The position numbers and the translations under genes are program-made. A DNA stretch of 64,000 bases from Casp-actino8 sp039800005 (GTDB lineage Bacteria; Actinomycetota; Acidimicrobiia; Acidimicrobiales; Ilumatobacteraceae), in NCBI GenBank assembly GCA_039800005.1, contig JBDLRN010000049.1:1-64000 (forward strand). The letters are read 5' to 3'. The notes below the pieces were generated by a model that was not told where the DNA came from, did no database searches, and was given only the letters and a program-made list of their open reading frames with translations. Shown here one piece after another: positions 1-6,808 of the stretch (position 1 is the stretch's first letter; each line of letters starts with the position of its first letter).

Positions 1-274
1 CGTACAACAACTGCAGCGCGACCAACAGGAGCAGCAATCCTCCCGAGATCTGCAGGGCCGGGACGGAGACCTTCAGATAGTCGAGAACCGTCTGGCCGAA
101 CACGGCGAAGATGGAGATCACCAAGAACGCGGTGGCCGTGGCCAGATAGGCGGCACGATGCCGCTCCTTGTCGGTGAGACGTCGAGTGACGGCGAGGAAG
201 ATCGGCACGTTTCCCGGCGGGTCGAGGATCACGAGCATCGTCACCACGACTTCGCCGAACAGACGCGCATTCAT
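1..274 (-). CDS. marC: MarC/UPF0056 family membrane protein (partial)
   Basis: The visible 91 N-terminal residues belong to an integral membrane protein of the MarC family, whose cellular role is unknown despite the multiple-antibiotic-resistance name. Residues 18-26 read DPPGNVPIF, the family signature (DPxGxxPxF), between a first hydrophobic helix and a basic loop, and further hydrophobic stretches follow near residues 43-60 and 68-88. The ATG forms an ATGA overlap with the argH stop, so it is probably co-transcribed as the last gene of the arginine operon. Family members are about 200 residues long; the C-terminal half lies beyond the window edge. Confidence 0.85.
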   Translation of the reverse strand, partial: MNARLFGEVVVTMLVILDPPGNVPIFLAVTRRLTDKERHRAAYLATATAFLVISIFAVFGQTVLDYLKVSVPALQISGGLLLLLVALQLLY

Positions 275-1674
275 CGAGCCACCTGCTCGACGGCCGACCG
301 CCACGATGCCAACCGGTGCTCGAGCCGTGTCCGTTGCGCCTGCACCACCTCGGGCCCGGCACCGCCGCGAGTCGTGCGCATGGTGACTCCGACTCCGGGT
401 GCCACGAGGGCCGCCGCCTCCGGTCCGAGCCGCGGTTCGGCCGACACCAGGTCGACCAGCGCCCCCTCTCCGGCGAGGCTGCGACGAACCAGCGAACCGA
501 CGATCGCGTGCGCATCGCGGAAGGGCACACCGGCTCGCACGAGAAACTCGGCGAGATCGGTGGCGGCCATGGCGGGCGCATCGGCGGCTTCCTGCATCCG
601 GTCGTAGCGGAAGGTCGCCGTGGCGATCATGCCGTCGATCGCCGCCAGTCCGAGGGACACCTGCTCGACCGCGTCGAAGAGCGGCTCCTTGTCCTCTTGA
701 AGGTCACGGTTGTACGAGAGAGGCAGACCCTTCAACATGGCGAGCACACCGGTGAGGTCACCGATCACGCGTCCGGCCTTGCCGCGTGCCAGTTCGGCGA
801 TGTCGGCATTCTTCTTCTGGGGCAGCATCGACGACCCGGTGGCATAGGCGTCGTCGAGCGACGCGAAGCCGAACTCCTCGCTGGTCCACAGCACCCACTC
901 CTCCCCCAGTCGGGAGAGATGGATGGCGATCATCGAGAGCACGAAGAGCAATTCGGCCACGAAGTCGCGATCGCTGACGACGTCGAGCGAGTTGTCGAAC
1001 ACGGCCGAGAAGCCCATCTCGCGCGCCGTCCATTCGGGGTCGAGGGGCAAGGACGATCCGGCAAGAGCCCCGGCCCCGAGCGGGGAGACGTCGACCCGCA
1101 CGAGAGCGTCGAGCAGACGATCGATGTCTCGGCCGAAGGCCCAACAATGCGCCATGAGGTGGTGAGCGAGCATGACCGGCTGAGCGCGCTGCACGTGGGT
1201 GTACCCGGGAAGGTAAGCGCCTTTCGCCGCGGCCTCGTCGGCTCGACGGAGCAGTGTCTCCTGCAGGCCGAGGACCCGACGCGCCACGAGAGGAATCTGA
1301 CGCCGACACCACAGTCGCAATCCGGTGACCGACTGATCGTTGCGACTACGACCGGTGTGCAATTTCGCACCGGCTGGTCCGCAGATCTCGGTGACTCGTC
1401 GTTCGACCGCCGTGTGCACGTCTTCGTCGGACTCGACGAAGGCGAAAGTCCCCGCCTCCATCTCGGCGGCGACCGTCGTCAACGCGTCGAGAATCGCATC
1501 ACGCTCGACCTCGGAAAGGATCCCGACGTGGGCGAGACCCTTCACGTGTGCCTGCGAACAGTCGATGTCGTCGCGCCACAAGAGGCGGTCGAACGGCAGG
1601 CTGACGGTGTACGCCATGAGTTCGTCGGACGGTCCGCTCGCGAACCGTCCGTGCCACAACGTGTTGCCGCTCAT
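271..1674 (-). CDS. argH: Argininosuccinate lyase
   Basis: Cleaves argininosuccinate to arginine and fumarate, the last step of arginine synthesis, in the cytoplasm as a homotetramer. The 467 residues match the usual family length. The fumarase/aspartase superfamily signature is present as GSSMLPQKKN near residues 281-290 and contains the catalytic serine loop. HTGRSRND near 106-113 and THVQRAQP near 159-166 (catalytic Thr-His) are further conserved regions. The ATG overlaps the argR stop (ATGA) and the stop overlaps the marC start. Its usual partner argG (argininosuccinate synthase) is not in this operon. Identity is secure. Confidence 0.97.
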   Translation of the reverse strand: MSGNTLWHGRFASGPSDELMAYTVSLPFDRLLWRDDIDCSQAHVKGLAHVGILSEVERDAILDALTTVAAEMEAGTFAFVESDEDVHTAVERRVTEICGPAGAKLHTGRSRNDQSVTGLRLWCRRQIPLVARRVLGLQETLLRRADEAAAKGAYLPGYTHVQRAQPVMLAHHLMAHCWAFGRDIDRLLDALVRVDVSPLGAGALAGSSLPLDPEWTAREMGFSAVFDNSLDVVSDRDFVAELLFVLSMIAIHLSRLGEEWVLWTSEEFGFASLDDAYATGSSMLPQKKNADIAELARGKAGRVIGDLTGVLAMLKGLPLSYNRDLQEDKEPLFDAVEQVSLGLAAIDGMIATATFRYDRMQEAADAPAMAATDLAEFLVRAGVPFRDAHAIVGSLVRRSLAGEGALVDLVSAEPRLGPEAAALVAPGVGVTMRTTRGGAGPEVVQAQRTRLEHRLASWRSAVEQVAR

Positions 1675-2159
1675 GAACGTTTCGCTTTCTCTTCGGCGAG
1701 ACCGGACAGGTCGCGCAGCAGGGACGCCAGTCTGGCACCCCCCAATTTCTCATCGGCGACACAGAAGATGGTGTCGTCGCCGGCAACCGTCCCGAGCAGC
1801 CCGTCGAGCGCGCTGCGGTCGAGAGCCGAAGCGACCACGTGCGCGCATCCGGGCGGCGTGCGCACGATCACCATGGGGCCGCTGTGCCGAACTTCGGCCA
1901 CCCATTCGCCGAGCACGCGACGCAACTGATCCTCGGGCGCGATTCGAGCCGGCGCGAACTCGGGAATGGCGTAGACGCTCTCGCCTCCGGCCACTCGGAC
2001 CTTGACCGCACCGAGGTCGTCGAGATCTCGCGACACCGTCGCCTGCGTGGCCACGATCCCCTCGGCCGCCAGCAGGTCGACCAGCTGCGGTTGGTTGGTG
2101 ACCGCATGCTGCCCGATCAGACGAGTGATGAGTTGCTGTCGCCGAGCCTTGGCCGCCAT
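1671..2159 (-). CDS. argR: Arginine repressor ArgR
   Basis: Arginine-responsive hexameric transcription factor that normally represses arginine synthesis genes by binding ARG boxes. The 162 residues hold an N-terminal winged helix (residues 1-70, with ATQATVSRDL near 37-46 as recognition region) and a C-terminal arginine-binding and oligomerisation domain containing GTVAGDDTIF near 123-132, the conserved GTIAGDDT-type ligand loop. The ATG overlaps the argF stop as TGATG. Upstream in-frame valine codons exist but the ATG gives the standard N-terminus. Being inside the operon it presumably controls, autoregulation is expected. Confidence 0.95.
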   Translation of the reverse strand: MAAKARRQQLITRLIGQHAVTNQPQLVDLLAAEGIVATQATVSRDLDDLGAVKVRVAGGESVYAIPEFAPARIAPEDQLRRVLGEWVAEVRHSGPMVIVRTPPGCAHVVASALDRSALDGLLGTVAGDDTIFCVADEKLGGARLASLLRDLSGLAEEKAKRS

Positions 2160-3055
2160 CACGACACCCCCATGACATAGGCGAGCGCACCTCGCGCGGT
2201 GTGGAGACGATTGTGACCTTGCTGGATCACTCGACTTCGCGGACCGTCGATCACCGAGGCCTCGACCTCGAATCCGCGATACGCCGGCAGGCAGTGCATG
2301 AAGATCGCCTCGGGAGCGGCGGCGGACATCATCGACTCGGTCACCGTGTACGAGCCGAAGATCCCGAGCCGCTCGGCCTTCTCGGCCTCCTGCCCCATCG
2401 ACACCCACGTGTCGGTGTGCACTGCGTGGGCACCGGATGCGGCGACCTTCGGGTCGTTCGACGACTCGACCGAGACCGCGCCCATGTGCAGGAACCTCTG
2501 TGCATCGTCGTCGGGAACGGAATATCCGTCGGGACATCCGAAGCGAAGGTGCGCCCCGAGATACGAGCAGATCTCGCCGAGCGATCGCGCGACGTTGTTG
2601 TAATCGCCCACCCAGGCAACCGTCCGTCCCTTCAAGGAACCGAACTCCTGCAGCATGGTGAGCGCATCGGCGAGACCCTGCAACGGGTGCGAATGGTCGG
2701 ACAGCATGTTGACCACCGGGACCGAACTGGCATCGGCCAGTCGGACACACGTGTCGTGCCGGAACACTCGAGCGGCGATGAGGCCGTGGTAGCCCGACAT
2801 GATGCGCGCCACATCTTCCACCGGTTCGCGAACGTCGAACCCGATCTCCTCGCCGCGTGTGTACACGGGGTGGCCACCGAGCTGAACGACGGCGACCTCC
2901 ATGCTGTGACGCGTTCGGTTGGACGGCTTCTCGAAGACGAGCGCGACACCCTGGCCGTCGAGGGGGCGGCCCAACTTCTTGATCGGACGCGTCGACAGAT
3001 CGAGGACGGCGCGCACACCGTCCGGACCGAGGTCGGTGATGTCGAGCAGATTCAC
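2159..3055 (-). CDS. argF: Ornithine carbamoyltransferase
   Basis: Transfers the carbamoyl group of carbamoyl phosphate to ornithine to give citrulline; works as a cytoplasmic trimer. The start is GTG in a GTGA overlap with argD. The carbamoyl-phosphate loop reads KPSNRTRHS rather than the usual STRTR, HSHPLQGLAD is the HPxQxLAD motif, and HCLPAYRGFEV is the ornithine/catalytic-cysteine motif (usual HCLPAHRG). At 298 residues it is slightly short for the family (about 310). The cysteine of HCLP separates it from aspartate carbamoyltransferase, which is present separately as pyrB. Confidence 0.95.
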   Translation of the reverse strand: MNLLDITDLGPDGVRAVLDLSTRPIKKLGRPLDGQGVALVFEKPSNRTRHSMEVAVVQLGGHPVYTRGEEIGFDVREPVEDVARIMSGYHGLIAARVFRHDTCVRLADASSVPVVNMLSDHSHPLQGLADALTMLQEFGSLKGRTVAWVGDYNNVARSLGEICSYLGAHLRFGCPDGYSVPDDDAQRFLHMGAVSVESSNDPKVAASGAHAVHTDTWVSMGQEAEKAERLGIFGSYTVTESMMSAAAPEAIFMHCLPAYRGFEVEASVIDGPRSRVIQQGHNRLHTARGALAYVMGVS

Positions 3056-4254
3056 GATCCGACTCCGTCGGCGAGGACCCCGGCGACGATCGACACCGCT
3101 TCGTCGATCTGTTCGTACGACGTCGTGATGGGGGGAGCGAGACGCAACGAGGTGGCGTTCACCGCGTTGGTGACGAGACCACGAGCCAGGAGTTCGGTGT
3201 ACACGGCCTTGGCGTCGCGTCCCGCGCCGAGTTCGGCGGCTCGGAGCAATCCCTGACCGCGCACGCTCTCCACTCCGATCACGGTCGTCAACGCCGCCGC
3301 CAGATGCTCACCCTTCTCGCGCGCGAGACGCGGCGCGTCGATGCGTCGCATCTCGGCGATGACCGCCGAGATCGCGGCACCGGCAATCGCCGTGCCGCTG
3401 TAGGTGGACCCATGGTCGCCGGGCTGGAACACCGCGGACACTTCACGGCGGGCCCAGATCGCTCCGACCGGGAAACCGTTGCCGATTCCCTTGGCCATGG
3501 TGACCACGTCGGGCGAGACACCGGCGTGCTGGAAGCCGAACCACTCCCCCGTGCGCGCGAACCCGGTCTGCACTTCGTCGATCATCATGAGGAGACCGCG
3601 TTCGTCGCAGAGTCGACGAATGCCGCGCAAGTAGTCGACCGAGGCCGGGACGACACCGCCTTCCCCTTGCACCGTCTCGATGAGCACCGCCGAGACCGAT
3701 GGATCGATCGCCGACTCGAGAGCGCCGAGGTCGCCGAAGGGAACGTGCCGAAAACCATCGGGCATGGGTTGGAACGGTTCGTGCTTGGCCGGCTGACCCG
3801 TGGCGGCCAAGGCGGCGAGGGTGCGACCGTGGAAACTGCCGAGCGCGCTCACCACGACGTGTCGACCGCGTCCACCGAACTTGCGCGCCAACTTGATGGC
3901 GGCCTCGTTGGCTTCGGCTCCGCTGTTGCACAAGAAGACCTGACCCCGCTGACCACTCGCCTCGAAAAGCAAGTCGTCGAGTTCGATCGCGGCCCGGGAC
4001 GCGGCCGGATTGGCGAAGAAGTTGCTCACGTGAGCGAGGGTGTTCAACTGTGCGGTGACGGCCGCGTTGACGTTCGGATTGCAGTGACCGAGTGACACGA
4101 CGGCGATGCCGGACAGGAAGTCGAGGTACCGCTTGCCGTCGACGTCCCACAATTCGGTGCCCGAGCCGCGTTCGAACATGATCGATGGCGCACCGAACAC
4201 CGGCATGAACGGGCAGTGGTCGAGACCGTGGGTGTCGAAACCGTGTGCACTCAT
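3052..4254 (-). CDS. argD: Acetylornithine aminotransferase
   Basis: PLP-dependent class III aminotransferase converting N-acetylglutamate semialdehyde to N-acetylornithine with glutamate as donor. The 400-residue length is typical. IDEVQTGFARTG near residues 225-236 carries the PLP-binding aspartate and MAKGIGNGFPVGA carries the Schiff-base lysine at about K255; CNSGAEANEAAIKLAR near 109-124 is the phosphate-binding region. Both ends overlap neighbours: ATGA with the argB stop and GTGA with the argF start. In some bacteria ArgD also serves lysine synthesis; nothing here decides that. Confidence 0.95.
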   Translation of the reverse strand: MSAHGFDTHGLDHCPFMPVFGAPSIMFERGSGTELWDVDGKRYLDFLSGIAVVSLGHCNPNVNAAVTAQLNTLAHVSNFFANPAASRAAIELDDLLFEASGQRGQVFLCNSGAEANEAAIKLARKFGGRGRHVVVSALGSFHGRTLAALAATGQPAKHEPFQPMPDGFRHVPFGDLGALESAIDPSVSAVLIETVQGEGGVVPASVDYLRGIRRLCDERGLLMMIDEVQTGFARTGEWFGFQHAGVSPDVVTMAKGIGNGFPVGAIWARREVSAVFQPGDHGSTYSGTAIAGAAISAVIAEMRRIDAPRLAREKGEHLAAALTTVIGVESVRGQGLLRAAELGAGRDAKAVYTELLARGLVTNAVNATSLRLAPPITTSYEQIDEAVSIVAGVLADGVGS

Positions 4255-5120
4255 GACGGCACCTCCACCATCGTTCCGATTCCGGCATCGGTGAACAACT
4301 CGAGCAACAAGACGTGCGGAATCCGCCCGTCGAGGATGTGGGCGCGCCGCACTCCGTGGCGCACCGCTCGCACACAGCTCTCGACCTTGGGGATCATCCC
4401 ACCGGCGATGGTGCCGTCGGCCATGAGGGCGTCGAGTTCGTCGGGCGTGGTCTGGCGAATCAGACTCGCCGCGTCGTCGACCGCGCGCCGTAGTCCTTCG
4501 ATGTCGGTGAGATACACGAGCTTCTCGGCGTTCAGCGCTTCGGCGATGGCGCCGGCCACGGTGTCGGCGTTGATGTTGTAGGCCTGTCCCGACGCATCGG
4601 TGCCGATGGTGGCGACCACGGGGATGAACTCGTCGGCGAGCAAGCGGGTGAGGATGCTCGGGTCGACTCCGGCCACGTCGCCCACGAAGCCGAGTTCGGG
4701 GTCGCGAGCTTCGGCGCGGATGAGCCCGGCGTCTTCTCCACTGACACCAACCGCGTACGGACCGTGCACGTTCATGGCGGCGACGATCTGCGGATTGACC
4801 TGCCCGATGAGCACCATGCGAGCGATGTCGACCGTCTCGGCGTCGGTGACGCGCAGACCGTTGCGAAACTCGGTGGTCTTGCCGAGTCGTGACATGAGAT
4901 CGCTGATCTGCGGACCGCCGCCGTGCACGACCACCGGCTTGAGTCCGACGAGGCGCATCAACACGATGTCCTGAGCGAAGAGCGCGAGCGCGTCGTCGTC
5001 GGATGCGCCGGCCAATGCATTGCCACCGTACTTGACGACCACGATCTGGTCGGCGAAACGACGAATGTACGGCAGGGCCTCGATGAGCACTTCGGCCCGC
5101 GTCGAATGGTCGAGTTTCAC
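4251..5120 (-). CDS. argB: Acetylglutamate kinase
   Basis: Phosphorylates N-acetylglutamate with ATP, usually the committed and arginine-inhibited step. The start is GTG inside GTGA, overlapping the argC stop; an open frame continues upstream through argC but that is a shadow. The 289 residues have the amino-acid kinase fold: VKYGGNA near the N-terminus (catalytic lysine), VVHGGGPQI for acetylglutamate binding and NINADTVAGAIAEAL for ATP binding. There is no argJ between argC and argB, where many actinobacteria carry it. Confidence 0.96.
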   Translation of the reverse strand: MKLDHSTRAEVLIEALPYIRRFADQIVVVKYGGNALAGASDDDALALFAQDIVLMRLVGLKPVVVHGGGPQISDLMSRLGKTTEFRNGLRVTDAETVDIARMVLIGQVNPQIVAAMNVHGPYAVGVSGEDAGLIRAEARDPELGFVGDVAGVDPSILTRLLADEFIPVVATIGTDASGQAYNINADTVAGAIAEALNAEKLVYLTDIEGLRRAVDDAASLIRQTTPDELDALMADGTIAGGMIPKVESCVRAVRHGVRRAHILDGRIPHVLLLELFTDAGIGTMVEVPS

Positions 5121-6151
5121 GGATACACCCCCACGGCCGACAGTCCGGCGGTCTCGTCGATTCCGAGCGCGACGTTGGCGGCCTGGACGGCCCCTCCCGA
5201 TGCGCCTTTGCAGAGGTTGTCGAGCGCGCTGATCACGATCACGTTGCCGGTGCGTTCGTCGAATCGGGCGGTGACGTGCACGGCGTTCGAGCCGAGAGTG
5301 GCCTTGGTCGAGGGCGACTCGTCCCGTACGACCACGAACGGCTCGTTCGCGTACGCGTCGTGCAACGCGTCCATCACGATGCGCGTCGAGAGCGACTTTC
5401 CGGTGGCCGGCCGTGCGTAGCAGGTGGCGAGAATGCCCCGATTCATCGGAACGAGATGCGGGGTGAAGAGGACCTGCGCACCGATCTGCTCCTGCATCTC
5501 GGGTGTGTGCCGGTGGTTCAACAATCCGTAGGCGTTCACGTCCTCGTCGACCGTGCAGAAGAGATTGGTGTGCTTGGGCGCGCGTCCGGCGCCCGACACG
5601 CCACTCGCCGCGTCGACGATCACCGACGAGGTGTCGATCAGTCCGGCGTCGACCAACGGAGCGACGGCCAAGGTGGCGGCGGTGACGTAACACCCGGGAG
5701 TGGCGACGAGTGATGCGCCGACGAGGGCCGCCCGATGTCGTTCGGGCAGGCCGTACACGGCCCGCTCGGCGAGATCGGGCCGGTCGTGCGTGAAGCCGTA
5801 GTACTCGGGATAGGCCGACACGTTCTTCAACCGGTAGGCCGCCGACAAGTCGACGACGCAACCCACGCGTCCCACCAGTCGAGGCACCACGTCGAGACTC
5901 GCTTCGTGGGGCAGGCCGAGGAACACCACGTCGACGCCCTCGCACACCGCGGGATCGTTGGCGGCGAAGACGAGATCGGGATAGGTCGCGGCGAGACTCG
6001 GGTAGAGCGAGGCGACCGGCGACCCGGCCTGGGTGTCCCCCGTGGCGGCCACCAGTCGGAAGGCGGGGTGCTGAGCGATGAGGCGCAGCAGCTCGACCCC
6101 GGTGTAGCCGGATGCGCCGAGAATCGCCACCGAGACGGATCGCTGAGACAT
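5117..6151 (-). CDS. argC: N-acetyl-gamma-glutamyl-phosphate reductase
   Basis: NADPH-dependent reduction of N-acetylglutamyl phosphate to the semialdehyde. The N-terminus shows the dinucleotide-binding GASGYTGVELLRL (residues 12-24), and the active-site cysteine is C154 in ATPGCYVTAA. Length 344 is normal. This is the first gene of the operon. There is no Shine-Dalgarno before the ATG; instead a TATGAT hexamer ends nine bases upstream, pointing to a leaderless or nearly leaderless transcript, with a candidate ArgR-type element lying over the promoter. Confidence 0.96.
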   Translation of the reverse strand: MSQRSVSVAILGASGYTGVELLRLIAQHPAFRLVAATGDTQAGSPVASLYPSLAATYPDLVFAANDPAVCEGVDVVFLGLPHEASLDVVPRLVGRVGCVVDLSAAYRLKNVSAYPEYYGFTHDRPDLAERAVYGLPERHRAALVGASLVATPGCYVTAATLAVAPLVDAGLIDTSSVIVDAASGVSGAGRAPKHTNLFCTVDEDVNAYGLLNHRHTPEMQEQIGAQVLFTPHLVPMNRGILATCYARPATGKSLSTRIVMDALHDAYANEPFVVVRDESPSTKATLGSNAVHVTARFDERTGNVIVISALDNLCKGASGGAVQAANVALGIDETAGLSAVGVYP

Positions 6152-6156
6152 GGCGA

Positions 6157-6178
6157 ATGATCATACGGATTGATGCAT
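6157..6178 (-). promoter_or_regulatory. Candidate ArgR operator at argC
   Basis: On the plus strand the site reads ATGATCATAC, seven variable bases, then TGCAT. An identical bipartite pattern with the same spacing lies over the carA promoter (28609-28630). It covers the predicted -10 element and part of the -35 to -10 spacer of argC. No other match was noticed in the window. ArgR is encoded in this operon, and carbamoyl-phosphate synthase is a known ArgR target in other bacteria, so ArgR is the likeliest ligand; this is inference. Confidence 0.55.
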
Positions 6179-6188
6179 AGCAATACAA
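6160..6188 (-). promoter_or_regulatory. argC promoter (leaderless type)
   Basis: Minus strand -10 hexamer TATGAT at 6165-6160, 17 bases downstream of a weak -35 TTGTAT at 6188-6183. The hexamer ends nine bases before the A of the argC ATG, so transcription would begin at or within about two bases of the start codon, consistent with the missing Shine-Dalgarno. Confidence 0.5.
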
Positions 6189-6242
6189 CGATTTTTCGCT
6201 CTCGGTCGCCCGTGGTCGCAGGTGCCCTGGCAACATGGCCCG

Positions 6243-6773
6243 ATGGCGGGATTCCCCCTCCCCACCACCAAGGGTCGACTGTTGGTCGCCTCCCCACCGC
6301 TCGGCGATCCGAACTTCGACCGCACGGTCGTCTACATGCTCGAACACAACGAGCGCGGCGCCTTGGGCGTCGTGGTCAATCGGGTGAGCGCCTCGGTCGA
6401 CGATGCGTTCGAGAACTGGGTCTCGCTGCTCGCCCCTCCTGCCTCGGTGTTCGCCGGCGGTCCGGTTCAGCCCGAGGCCTTCATCGCGCTGTCCCGGAAC
6501 GCCGACGACGAGGTCGAACCGGTCGAACTCGACCGAGATCCGCTTCTCGTCGACCCGACTCCGCGCGGCGTACGCATCTTCCACGGGTACGCCGGCTGGG
6601 GTGCGCAACAACTCGACGACGAATTGGAGGCCGGCGTGTGGATCGTGGCTGCCGCCACGATCGACGACGTGTTCACCGACCGGCCGGAGTCGTTGTGGAC
6701 CGACGTCATGTCCCGTCAGCCCGGGCGCGTCGCGTGGATGGCATCCGTGCCGAGCGACCTGGCAGTGAACTGA
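6243..6773 (+). CDS. YqgE/AlgH family protein (DUF179)
   Basis: Cytoplasmic protein of the widespread YqgE/AlgH family; biochemical role not established. The 176 residues begin MAGFPLPTTKGRLLVASPPL, matching the family N-terminus (strand followed by DPNFDRTVVYMLEHN near 20-34, then GALGVVVNR), and contain FAGGPVQPEAF and FHGYAGWGAQQLDDEL, both characteristic blocks. A GTG seven codons upstream (6222) is an alternative start; I prefer the ATG because the family begins just before the GxLLVA strand. It is divergent from argC and convergent with pheT. Confidence 0.85.
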   Translation: MAGFPLPTTKGRLLVASPPLGDPNFDRTVVYMLEHNERGALGVVVNRVSASVDDAFENWVSLLAPPASVFAGGPVQPEAFIALSRNADDEVEPVELDRDPLLVDPTPRGVRIFHGYAGWGAQQLDDELEAGVWIVAAATIDDVFTDRPESLWTDVMSRQPGRVAWMASVPSDLAVN

Positions 6774-6787
6774 ACGTGATCGAAGGC

Positions 6788-6802
6788 CGGATCACCGATC
6801 CG
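6788..6802. terminator. Hairpin between convergent yqgE and pheT
   Basis: Perfect six-base stem CGGATC/GATCCG around a three-base loop ACC, lying in the 35 bases between the two convergent stop codons. No T-tract follows on either strand, so this would be a U-tract-less or bidirectional terminator; a structure only by inspection. Confidence 0.5.
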
Positions 6803-6808
6803 ATGCAC

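Noticed and set aside
316..1929. A 537-codon plus-strand open frame over argH
   Set aside because: Shadow frame. argH, with its catalytic motifs and operon overlaps, explains the region; the plus-strand translation is low-complexity Arg/Gly/His-rich.
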